Assembly: GCF_020991365.1 (NCBI RefSeq)
Contig: NZ_JAJLRA010000034.1
Span: 1 to 54,810 of the forward strand
Reading direction: 5' to 3'
DNA: 54,810 nucleotides
Source: Streptacidiphilus sp. ASG 303
GTDB lineage: Bacteria > Actinomycetota > Actinomycetes > Streptomycetales > Streptomycetaceae
Position numbers and translations under genes: made by a program. Under the pieces are notes generated by a model. The model made no database searches. It saw only the letters and a program-made list of their open reading frames with translations, and had not been told where the DNA came from. This document shows, piece after piece, positions 24,032 to 33,234 of this stretch. How positions within the stretch are numbered: position 1 is the stretch's first letter; each line of letters begins with the position of its first letter.

Positions 24032-24631
24032 GTGACCACCCGCCCCCGCGCCGGGCGCCGCCCGGGGGGCAGCGGCACCCGCGAGGCGATCCTCGACGCC
24101 GCGCGCCGCCGCTTCGCGGAGCTCGGCTACGACCGCACCACCCTGCGCGGCATCGCCGCGGACGCCGGGGTCGACGTCGCCCTGGTGTCCCACTACTTCG
24201 GCCCCAAACAGCGGCTCTTCGCCCAGGCCGCCTCCCTGCCCTTCGATCCGGCCCTGGTGCTCCCCGGACTGCTGGACGGCCCGCGCGAGGACATCGGCCG
24301 CCGGCTGGCGCGGCACGTCCTGGAGACCCTGGACTCCCCCACGGGCCGCAGGCGGATGACCGGGCTGATCAGGGCGGCCGCCTCGGAGCGGCAGGCCGCC
24401 GACGAGATCCGCGAGCGCGTCAGCCGCGAACTGCTCGTCCCGCTCGCCGAAGGCCTGGGGGCGCCGGACGCGCCGCTGCGCGCCTCCCTCGCCGGCTCGC
24501 AGATCGTGGGGCTGGTGATGGCACGGCACGTGGTCGGGCTGGAACCGCTGACCGAGAGCGCCTCCGGGGTGCTCGTCGACGCGGTCGCGCCGGTCCTGCA
24601 GCACTACCTCACCGGCACCCTGGCACCCTGA
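24032..24631 (+). CDS. TetR-family repressor, partner of the DHA2 exporter
   Basis: A 199-residue regulator starting at GTG 24032, five bases after GGAGGA. The DNA-binding domain carries REAILDAARRRFAELGYDRT, TLRGIAADAGVDVALVSHYF and GPKQRLFAQA. The C-terminal helical domain (GLIRAAASERQAADEIRER...) matches the 'TetR C-33-like' type common beside exporters. It presumably binds the dyads at 23962-24001 and is released by the exporter's substrate. Confidence 0.9.
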   Translation: MTTRPRAGRRPGGSGTREAILDAARRRFAELGYDRTTLRGIAADAGVDVALVSHYFGPKQRLFAQAASLPFDPALVLPGLLDGPREDIGRRLARHVLETLDSPTGRRRMTGLIRAAASERQAADEIRERVSRELLVPLAEGLGAPDAPLRASLAGSQIVGLVMARHVVGLEPLTESASGVLVDAVAPVLQHYLTGTLAP

Positions 24632-24763
24632 CCGCGGCTCCGGGCCGACGCGGCACAGGCCCACGGGCGGCAGCGCGGGCGGACGGCAGCGCGGGCCCAC
24701 GGACGGCAGCGCCGGCGGACGGCGGAGGCAGGCGGACGGGGGCGGCACGGACGGGGGCGGACG

Positions 24764-24800
24764 TGCGGACGCCCCCGCCGGTCGGGCGGGGGCGTCCGCA
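24764..24800 (+). terminator. 16-bp terminator hairpin, tetR side
   Basis: tgcggacgcccccgcc (24764-24779) pairs perfectly with 24785-24800 across GGTCG. It abuts a second hairpin, so the convergent tetR and hydrolase genes each face a strong stem. Confidence 0.8.
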
Positions 24801-24842
24801 CCTGCCGCCGGGGTGCGGGTGTGCCCGCACCCCGGCGGCAGG
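24801..24842 (-). terminator. 19-bp terminator hairpin, hydrolase side
   Basis: Bases 24801-24819 pair perfectly with 24824-24842 around TGTG, two bases past the leftward hydrolase stop. It is one of the longest uninterrupted stems in the window. Confidence 0.88.
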
Positions 24843-24844
24843 GG

Positions 24845-25783
24845 TCAGGGCTTGGCCTGGAAGGCCACCGCCGGGTCGTTCTGGGCCGCGGAGCCCCAGA
24901 CCCGGTCGTACATGCCGGTGTCGCCGGTCAGCGTGTAGAGGAACCACGCCGTGGTGACACCGCGGGTGAGCTGGAGCTGGGCCGCGCGCGTGATGCCGCC
25001 GCTGTCGCAGCCGAACCCGGACGAGTCGGTGAACCCGCAGTGGAAGCCGCCGGTGATCGTGCGCAGCTGGGTGGCGGCGGGCTTGGCCGCGTACATCTTC
25101 TGCTGGTTGCCGGCGGGCGGCGCGATGGTGTCCTGGCTGCCCGCGACGTACTGGACCGGGGCCGCGATCGCCGCGGAGGCGGTGACGGCCGACGGGTTGG
25201 TCTCGGCCGCGGCGAGGGTGGAGACGCTGCGGACGGCCGGGTTGCGGGAGGCCGCGAGCAGGGCTGCGCCGCCCCCCATCGAGTGGCCGGACAGGCCGAG
25301 GCGGGCGGTGTCCACCCGGCCGTTGAAACGCGAGCCCGCCGCGGTGTTCTGGGCGGTGATCCAGGCCAGGGCCGCGTTGAGGTCGTCGGCGAAGGCGCTG
25401 TGACTCGGGAAGAGGCCGCCCTGCGACTTGGGGGCGACGGCGATGAACCCCCAGGAGGCGTACTGCTGCAGGGTGGTGGCGTACTTGGAGACGTCCTGGA
25501 AGAAGCCGTGGCCGAAGGCCAGGGCCGGGTGGCTGCCGTCGGCGACCGGGGTGCCGGCCCCGGCCGTGGTGGCGGGGTACCAGACACGGGCGGAGAACGA
25601 GCGGCCGGAGGCCGACACCGTCAGGTCGCTGTAGCCGACCGCGAAGGGGCCGGGGGCGGCGGGATCCGCCGCGGCGGGCGCGGCGGTCCGGGGCTCGGCG
25701 GACGCCGGCCCGGTCGCGGTGGACAGGGCTCCGGCGGCGAGGAGCAGGCCGGCGAGACCGGTGAGCACTCTTCGGAACAACAT
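24845..25783 (-). CDS. Secreted alpha/beta hydrolase (chlorophyllase/cutinase-like)
   Basis: A 312-residue exported hydrolase. The signal peptide (FRRVLTGLAGLLLAAGALS) cleaves near ASA-EP. The mature enzyme has the oxyanion-side HPALAFGHGFFQDVSKYA, the nucleophile elbow GHSMGGGAAL, a probable acid in VAGSQDTIAPP and the histidine in GGFHCGFTDS. Two cysteines (GFHCGF and GFGCDSG) could form a disulphide near the active site, as in polyester-hydrolysing relatives. It is likely a secreted esterase or lipase. The polymer or lipid substrate is not determined. GGAGG precedes ATG 25783. Confidence 0.85.
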   Translation of the reverse strand: MLFRRVLTGLAGLLLAAGALSTATGPASAEPRTAAPAAADPAAPGPFAVGYSDLTVSASGRSFSARVWYPATTAGAGTPVADGSHPALAFGHGFFQDVSKYATTLQQYASWGFIAVAPKSQGGLFPSHSAFADDLNAALAWITAQNTAAGSRFNGRVDTARLGLSGHSMGGGAALLAASRNPAVRSVSTLAAAETNPSAVTASAAIAAPVQYVAGSQDTIAPPAGNQQKMYAAKPAATQLRTITGGFHCGFTDSSGFGCDSGGITRAAQLQLTRGVTTAWFLYTLTGDTGMYDRVWGSAAQNDPAVAFQAKP

Positions 25784-26001
25784 GGGGCCTCCGTGTGAGG
25801 GAACGGTGGTCCACATTGGAGCGACTAGTTGCATACATGACAAGAAGTCGCGACAAGATTCTTCCGACGAGGGCAAGGGGTGGCGCCCGGGGGGCCCGGC
25901 GGGTAAAGTCCGGCCGCCGCACCGGGCGGAGCCCCGCGCCGCCCCGCGAGGCGACCGGGAGACGTCCGGGGCCGGCAGGGTCCGGCCGGGGACCGGGCGG
26001 A

Positions 26002-27824
<1,823 letters not shown>

Positions 27825-27850
27825 CGTCCGAGACCCCCTGGAGCACGACC

Positions 27851-28216
27851 ATGCCGATCTTCGCCCGCACCCCCGGCCCCGGACGGATCACCGTCACGGA
27901 CGCCCACGAACGCGCCCGGACGGGCGGGGCGGTGCTGCTCGACGTCCGCGAGGCCGACGAGTACGCCGCAGGCCACGCCCCCGGCGCCCTGTGGCAGTCC
28001 CTCGCCGCCGTCGCCGCGGGGGCCCCGCTGCCCGACGCGGCCGAGGGCCGCACCGTGCTGGCGGTCTGCCGCTCCGGCAACCGCTCCCGGCGCGCCGCCG
28101 AGATCCTCGCCGCCCGCGGCGTCGAGGCCCTGAACGTCACCGGCGGGATGCACGCCTGGGCCGCCGCCGGACTCCCCGTCCACGACGGCACCGGCAGCAA
28201 CGGACAGGTCATATGA
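27851..28216 (+). CDS. Single-domain rhodanese sulfurtransferase
   Basis: A 121-residue rhodanese. VLLDVREADEYAAGHAPGAL is the conserved CH2A motif and the active loop is C73-RSGNRS. It transfers sulfane sulfur between persulfides and thiols, and by context feeds or drains the dioxygenase upstream. It starts 26 bases after that gene and its stop overlaps the exporter start (ATGA), so it is co-transcribed with both. Confidence 0.92.
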   Translation: MPIFARTPGPGRITVTDAHERARTGGAVLLDVREADEYAAGHAPGALWQSLAAVAAGAPLPDAAEGRTVLAVCRSGNRSRRAAEILAARGVEALNVTGGMHAWAAAGLPVHDGTGSNGQVI

Positions 28217-28959
28217 CGGCCCTGGTCCTCGCCCTGGTCGCCGGTGCGGTCGTCGGCCTCGCCCTCGGCGGGCTCGGCGGCGGCGGCAGCATGCTCGCCG
28301 TCCCCGCCCTGATCTACCTGCTGGGCTTCGCGCCCGCGCAGGCCACCACCGCGGCCCTGCTCATCGTCGCCGTCACCTCGGCGACCGGCCTGGTCGCGCA
28401 CGCCCGCGCCGGGCGGGTCCGCTGGCGCACGGGGGCGCTGTTCGCCGCGGCGGGCCTGCCGGCCGCGGCCGCGGCAGGCGCCCTGTCCTCGGCGGTCCCC
28501 GGGGCCGTGCTCACCCTCGCGTTCGCGCTGCTGGCCGCCGTCGCGGCCTGGCGCATGCTCACCCCCCGGCGCCCGGCGGGCCCGCCCCGGGCGGCCGGTC
28601 CCGGCCGGTCGGCCGCCGCCGGCGCCGGCCTCGGCGCCGTCACCGGACTGCTCGGCGTGGGCGGCGGCTTCCTCGCCGTCCCCGCCCTGGTCTCCGTCCT
28701 GGCGCTGCCGATGGCCGAGGCCGTCGGGACCAGCCTGCTGGTGATCACCGCCAACAGCGCGGCCGCCCTCGTCCCCCGCCTGGGGAGCGCAGGTAGCCTC
28801 GACTGGGCCGTCGTGGCCCCGTTCACCGCCGCGGCGGTGCTCGGCGCCTGGGACGGCAAGCGCCTCGCCGACAGGCTCTCCGGACCCGCCCTCCAGCGGA
28901 TCTTCGCCTTCGCCCTGCTGGCCGTCGCGGCGCTCATGCTCCTCGACGCCCTCACCTGA
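28213..28959 (+). CDS. TauE/SafE-family sulfite/organosulfonate exporter
   Basis: A 248-residue membrane protein with about eight helices in two homologous halves, each with a Gly-rich signature: GLALGGLGGGGSMLAVPAL and GLLGVGGGFLAVPALV. These are the TauE/SafE (DUF81) motifs. In persulfide operons this protein is thought to export sulfite or thiosulfate made by the dioxygenase. The ATG overlaps the rhodanese stop. Confidence 0.92.
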   Translation: MTALVLALVAGAVVGLALGGLGGGGSMLAVPALIYLLGFAPAQATTAALLIVAVTSATGLVAHARAGRVRWRTGALFAAAGLPAAAAAGALSSAVPGAVLTLAFALLAAVAAWRMLTPRRPAGPPRAAGPGRSAAAGAGLGAVTGLLGVGGGFLAVPALVSVLALPMAEAVGTSLLVITANSAAALVPRLGSAGSLDWAVVAPFTAAAVLGAWDGKRLADRLSGPALQRIFAFALLAVAALMLLDALT

Positions 28960-29097
28960 CCCGGCCCGCCGCGGGGACGGCCCGGCCCCACGGGACCCCG
29001 CCCGCACCGCAGACCCCCGTCCCACAGCAGACCCCCCCGCCGCGGATCCCCATCGCGGATCCCCGGCAGCACCCGGACCCCGGAAGGAAACGGCAGC

Positions 29098-29670
29098 GTG
29101 TCCACCACCACCCCCCTGACCACCGACCAGCTCCACCCCCGCCTGGAGGAGCTCACCGTGATCGACGTGCGCTCCCCCGGCGAGTACGCGGGCGGCCACA
29201 TCCCCGGCGCCCACAACATCCCCCTCGACCAGCTCCAGCGCGCCCTCCCCGCCCTGCGCGCGGCCGCAGACCGCGGCGGGCTCGCCGTGGTCTGCGCCTC
29301 CGGCGCCCGCTCCGAGGCCGCCTGCCGGCAACTCGCCGCGGCCGGCGTCCCCGCCGCCACCCTCACCGGCGGCACCTCCGCCTGGGCCGCGGACGGCAAG
29401 CCCCTTGACCGGCCCGCGGGCGCCCGCGCCACCTGGGCCATGGACCGGCAGGTCCGCCTCGCGGCCGGCTCCCTCGTCCTGGCCGGACTGCTCGCCGACC
29501 TCGCCCGGCCCGGCGCCCGCTGGTTCTCCGCCGCCATCGGCGGCGGCCTGGTGTTCTCCGCCGTGAGCAACACCTGCGCCATGGGCAACCTGCTCGGCAG
29601 GCTCCCGTACAACCGCCCGCGCACCGCCGCCGCCGACCTGGACGAGACCCTGGCCGCCCTGCAGCGCTGA
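29098..29670 (+). CDS. Rhodanese with C-terminal DUF2892 membrane domain (YgaP-like)
   Basis: A 190-residue protein. The N-terminal rhodanese domain has VIDVRSPGEYAGGHIPGAHN and catalytic C66 in CASGARS. The C-terminal part (about 115-165) carries two hydrophobic segments of the DUF2892 type, with conserved NTCAMG. The architecture is that of E. coli YgaP, a membrane-tethered sulfurtransferase. GTG 29098 follows GGAAGGAAA. It sits 138 bases after the exporter, so it may be a later gene of the same operon or have its own promoter. Confidence 0.88.
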   Translation: MSTTTPLTTDQLHPRLEELTVIDVRSPGEYAGGHIPGAHNIPLDQLQRALPALRAAADRGGLAVVCASGARSEAACRQLAAAGVPAATLTGGTSAWAADGKPLDRPAGARATWAMDRQVRLAAGSLVLAGLLADLARPGARWFSAAIGGGLVFSAVSNTCAMGNLLGRLPYNRPRTAAADLDETLAALQR

Positions 29671-29689
29671 CCCGGCGGCCGGCCCGGCA

Positions 29690-29725
29690 CCCGGACGGCG
29701 GACGCATCGCGCGCCGCCGTCCGGG
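29690..29725 (+). terminator. Terminator hairpin after YgaP-like gene
   Basis: cccggacggcgg (29690-29701) pairs perfectly with 29714-29725 around a 12-base loop, 20 bases past the stop. Confidence 0.7.
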
Positions 29726-29835
29726 CAGGCAGCACCCCACGGCCCCTCCCGGCACGTGCCCCGGCCCTCCGCAGGGCCCGGCAGGGGGGCGCCGGCCCGG
29801 AGGGGACGCCTCCGGCGGACACACCAGGAGGACGC

Positions 29836-30243
29836 ATGGACGGGCGCACGGAGGCGGCCTACGGCCGCACGGTCGAGCTGGACCTGCCGTTCGAGGCGGC
29901 GGTGGCCAGGACCAGGGAGGCGCTGGCCGGGCAGGGCTTCGGCGTGCTCACCGAGATCGACGTGCAGGCCACGCTGCGGGAGAAGCTGGGCGCCGAGATG
30001 GAGCCCTACCTGATCCTGGGCGCCTGCAACCCGCCGCTGGCCCACCGGGCGCTGGAGGCCGACCGGTCGATCGGCCTGCTGCTGCCCTGCAACGTGGTGG
30101 TGCGCGGCACCGGGGAGGGCACCTCCGCCGTGCAGGCCCTGGACCCGCAGACGATGGTGGGGCTGAGCGGGAACGCAGCCCTGGGGCCGGTCGCCGACGA
30201 GGCGTCCCGGCGTCTGGACGCCGCCCTCGACGCGCTCGCCTGA
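29836..30243 (+). CDS. DUF302-family protein
   Basis: A 135-residue cytoplasmic protein. The segments FEAAVARTREALAGQGFGVLTEIDVQATL, YLILGACNPPLAHRALE and GLLLPCNVVV are diagnostic of DUF302, including the two conserved single cysteines (GACNPP and LPCNVV). The family is a small dimeric alpha/beta fold of unproven function, often near sulfur or redox genes as here. AGGAGG precedes ATG 29836 by five bases. The terminator upstream suggests a separate promoter. Confidence 0.9.
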   Translation: MDGRTEAAYGRTVELDLPFEAAVARTREALAGQGFGVLTEIDVQATLREKLGAEMEPYLILGACNPPLAHRALEADRSIGLLLPCNVVVRGTGEGTSAVQALDPQTMVGLSGNAALGPVADEASRRLDAALDALA

Positions 30244-30425
30244 CCGGCCGGAGCCCGGCCGCGCCCCCGCACCGGCGCACCTCCCCGCCTCCGCACCTCG
30301 GCACCGACGCGCCTCCGCAGCGCCGCACGGACGTACCGGCGCGCCTCCGCACCGGCGCACCGGCCCGGGGCCCTCCCCCGCGGTGCGCCGGCGTCGGCAC
30401 GCCTCCGCGCCGCCTCCCCGCCGAC

Positions 30426-30453
30426 ATACAGCGGTCACCGACTATCTCTGTAT
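30426..30453 (+). promoter_or_regulatory. Possible operator upstream of MFS gene
   Basis: ATACAG (30426-30431) and CTGTAT (30448-30453) form an inverted repeat with 16 bases between, in a locally A/T-richer patch about 65 bases before the MFS start. It is short, so only tentative. Confidence 0.35.
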
Positions 30454-30515
30454 CCGAGGTAACCTGTCGGCAGGAGCCCGCACCGGGCGGACGCGAGAGG
30501 GAGGCCGAGCACACC

Positions 30516-31958
30516 ATGGAGCCGTCACCGGTCCGCCGGCACCCCTGGCCGGCCCTGCTGGTGCAGGAGCGGCCGCGGCCCCGGCGCGTCCGGGAGCACC
30601 CGGGCGCCTGGCGCCTGGCGGTGGCGACGGTCTGCCTCGGCGCGTTCATGGGGCAGCTCGACGCGAGCATCGTCACCCTCGCCTACCCCTCCCTCGGCGC
30701 CGGCTTCGGCGCCTCCCCGGCCGCCGTCGAGTGGGTGTCGCTCGTCTACCTCCTCGTCCTGGCCGCCCTGCTGGTCCCGGTGGGACGGCTGGCCGACGCA
30801 CGCGGCCGCAAGCTCTGCTACCTGTACGGGTTCGCGGTGTTCACGGCGGGCTCGGCGGCCTGCGGGCTCGCCCCCTCGCTGCCCTCCCTGATCGCCTTCC
30901 GCGCGGTGCAGGCCGTGGGGGCGGCGATGCTCCAGGCGAACAGCGTCGCCCTGGTGACGACGAGCGCCCCGCGGGAGCGGATGCGGTCGGCCCTCGGCAT
31001 GCAGGCCGCCGCCCAGGCCCTCGGCCTGGCCCTGGGTCCGACGGTGGGCGGGGCCCTGGTGGGGACGGCCGGCTGGCGCTGGGTGTTCGGCATCAACGTG
31101 CCCGTCGGCGTCGCGGCCCTCGCCGCCGGCCACTACCTGCTGCCGCGGACCCGGAACCGGACCGGCGCCGCGGCCCCCGGACGGGGCCGTTCCGACCCGG
31201 CGGGCCTGCTGCTCATGGCGGCCGCGACCACCTGCGCCCTGCTGGGCCTGTCGGCCGCCTCCGGCCTCGGACTGCCCGGATGGGCGGTCGCCTCCCTCTT
31301 CGTGCTGGCCGCCGCGGCGGGGTGGGGCTTCGCCGCCCGCCAGCGCCGCGCCGCCGACCCGCTGGTCGACCCGGCCGTCCTGCGCGGCCGGGCCGTCCCG
31401 CTCGGCCTGGCCGGGGCGCTCTGCGGCTACCTGGTGCTGTTCGGACCGCTGGTGCTGGTGCCCGCGGTCCTGGACGGGCACGGGGAGACGGCGCTGACGG
31501 CGGGCCTGGTCCTCACCGCGCTGCCCGCCGGCTTCGCCCTGGCGGCGGTGGGCGCCGACCGGGTCCTGCCGCGCGGCCTCGGGGACCGGGGGCGCTGCCT
31601 GCTGGGGGCCGCCGCCGCCGCCGCGGCGCTGGCGGGGCTGCTCGCCGCCCCTCCGACCGCCGCCCGGCTCGCGCCGCTGCTCGCCCTGCTCGGCGTGGGC
31701 CTGGGCGTGTTCACCCCGGCCAACAACTCCGCGGTCATGCGGGCGGTGCCCGCCCGGGCCGCCGCGGCGGGGGGCGGCCTGGTCAGCATGGCCCGGGGCC
31801 TGGGGACGGCCCTGGGAGTGGCGGTGGTCACCCTCGCCCTGCACCTGGCGCCGGACGGCGCGGCGGGCTTCCGGTGGGCGGTGTCCGTCCTGCTCGCCGC
31901 GGCGGCGGGGGCGGCCGCGACCGCCGCGTACGGCGCGGGCCGCCGCCCGGCCGGCTGA
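30516..31958 (+). CDS. MFS transporter, DHA2-like
   Basis: A 480-residue transporter with about 14 helices. Motifs are FMGQLDASIVTLAYPSLGAGF in TM1, VPVGRLADARGRKLCYLYGF (motif A), AVQAVGAAMLQANSVALV, and QALGLALGPTVGGALVG (motif C-like). It resembles drug-export DHA2 proteins, but the cargo is unknown. It has no adjacent regulator gene. The first 30 residues are a Pro/Arg-rich cytoplasmic tail. Confidence 0.88.
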   Translation: MEPSPVRRHPWPALLVQERPRPRRVREHPGAWRLAVATVCLGAFMGQLDASIVTLAYPSLGAGFGASPAAVEWVSLVYLLVLAALLVPVGRLADARGRKLCYLYGFAVFTAGSAACGLAPSLPSLIAFRAVQAVGAAMLQANSVALVTTSAPRERMRSALGMQAAAQALGLALGPTVGGALVGTAGWRWVFGINVPVGVAALAAGHYLLPRTRNRTGAAAPGRGRSDPAGLLLMAAATTCALLGLSAASGLGLPGWAVASLFVLAAAAGWGFAARQRRAADPLVDPAVLRGRAVPLGLAGALCGYLVLFGPLVLVPAVLDGHGETALTAGLVLTALPAGFALAAVGADRVLPRGLGDRGRCLLGAAAAAAALAGLLAAPPTAARLAPLLALLGVGLGVFTPANNSAVMRAVPARAAAAGGGLVSMARGLGTALGVAVVTLALHLAPDGAAGFRWAVSVLLAAAAGAAATAAYGAGRRPAG

Positions 31959-32176
31959 CACCGGGCGGACGGTGCGGCCCCGGCAGGCCCGGCGGAGACG
32001 CATGCGGCGAGGTCCGCGCCGGCGGGTCCCCCTGCCGGACGGCCGGGGCCCGCGGCGCGGCGGACCGGTCGGCCGGGACGGGGGGACCAAAGCCCCTCAT
32101 CCTCCGGGCCGCCGCCCGCGACGCTGGGGGGAGAGGCCCGCCGACCGCCTTCCGGGCCTCGGGGACGGTGAGGGCG

Positions 32177-32473
32177 ATGATGTGGTACGACGGCGGCTGG
32201 GGCTGGGGCGGCTGGTTCGCGATGGCCGTGGCGATGGTCGTGTTCTGGGGCCTGGTCGTCGCCGGCGTCCTGGCGCTCGCCCACCTGCTGGGCCGCAACC
32301 GCACGGGCCCGCGGCCCGGCGCGGACACGCCGGTGTGGGGGCAGGCCGCCGGGAAGCCCGCGGGAGGGCCCGCGGCACCCGCGGAGGACGTCCTCGCGGA
32401 CCGGTTCGCGCGCGGGGAGATCGACGAGGAGGAGTACCGCCGGCGGCTCGCGGTGCTGCGGGAGCACCGGTGA
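32177..32473 (+). CDS. Small SHOCT-domain membrane protein
   Basis: A 98-residue protein. A Trp/Gly-rich start (MMWYDGGWGWGGW) leads into one membrane helix (MAVAMVVFWGLVVAGVLALA). After a polar linker it ends with a SHOCT motif, DVLADRFARGEIDEEEYRRRLAVL. SHOCT modules mediate oligomerisation or membrane targeting. Its stop overlaps the cupredoxin gene (GTGA), and such SHOCT proteins commonly accompany copper-related genes in actinobacteria. A direct link is inferred, not shown. Confidence 0.88.
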   Translation: MMWYDGGWGWGGWFAMAVAMVVFWGLVVAGVLALAHLLGRNRTGPRPGADTPVWGQAAGKPAGGPAAPAEDVLADRFARGEIDEEEYRRRLAVLREHR

Positions 32474-33129
32474 GCCCGGTGCCGGCCGTCGGCAGGCGGA
32501 CCGTCGCGGCCGGTGCGGCCGCCGCCGTGGTCCTGGGCCTCGCCACGACGGGCGTCCTGGCCGCCACCGGCGCGTTCCGCACCTCCCCCGCCCCGCACCC
32601 GGGCCGGTACGGGGGCCCGGCGGCCGCGGCACGGTGCGCCGTGCCCGCCCTGCCCGGGCGGACGGTGGACGTGGTCCTGACCGACATGGGGCCGGGCATG
32701 ATGCAGGGGCCGGGACCCGGCCCGGGACCGGGCGTGACGCCCGCGCCGGACGGCTCGGCGCCCTGGGGGCCGGGTCCGCACGGCGGCAGGATGCGGGTCC
32801 TCGCCGCACCGCAGGAGGTGCCGGCGGGCACGGTGTCGTTCCGGGTCGTCAACGCCGGGATGCGCCTCCACGAACTGGTCGTCCTGCCGCTGCCCGCGGG
32901 CGGGGACGCCGGGCGGCTGCCGGTCGGCGCCGGCGACCGGGTCGACGAGGCGGGAAGCCCCGGCGAGGCGTCGCGCAGCTGCGGGGCGGGGGCGGGCGGC
33001 GGCATCGTCCCCGGTGCGGCGGCCTGGACGACGCTGACGCTGCGGCCCGGCCGGTACGCGCTGGTCTGCAACCTCCCCGGCCACTACCGCGCCGGGATGC
33101 ACACGGAGCTCGACGTCACCGCCCGCTGA
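32470..33129 (+). CDS. Exported cupredoxin-domain protein
   Basis: A 219-residue protein with an N-terminal hydrophobic segment (VAAGAAAAVVLGLATTGVLAA) serving as signal peptide or anchor. A Gly/Pro-rich linker leads to a cupredoxin fold (about 115-219). A complete type-1 copper set is visible: H134 (LHELVV), C200, H205 and M210 (CNLPGHYRAGM). It could bind copper or shuttle electrons outside the membrane. A second pair of cysteines (C55 and C176) lies outside the site. The GTG start overlaps the SHOCT gene stop. Confidence 0.87.
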   Translation: MSPVPAVGRRTVAAGAAAAVVLGLATTGVLAATGAFRTSPAPHPGRYGGPAAAARCAVPALPGRTVDVVLTDMGPGMMQGPGPGPGPGVTPAPDGSAPWGPGPHGGRMRVLAAPQEVPAGTVSFRVVNAGMRLHELVVLPLPAGGDAGRLPVGAGDRVDEAGSPGEASRSCGAGAGGGIVPGAAAWTTLTLRPGRYALVCNLPGHYRAGMHTELDVTAR

Positions 33130-33234
33130 CCGGGTCCGCGCAGCGGTGCGGGCCGGCGGACGGCCCGCACCGGGGGCCGCACCGGGGGCCGTACCGGAGG
33201 CCGCTCCGGGCGGACGGCCGCTCCGGGCGGGCCG
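33130..33234. other. Convergent gap with short direct repeats
   Basis: This 105-base gap between convergent genes contains gcaccgggggcc (33169-33180) repeated once exactly and then in diverged form (gtaccggaggcc). It also holds ggccgctccgggcgg-type copies. No clean terminator stem is seen. Confidence 0.4.
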
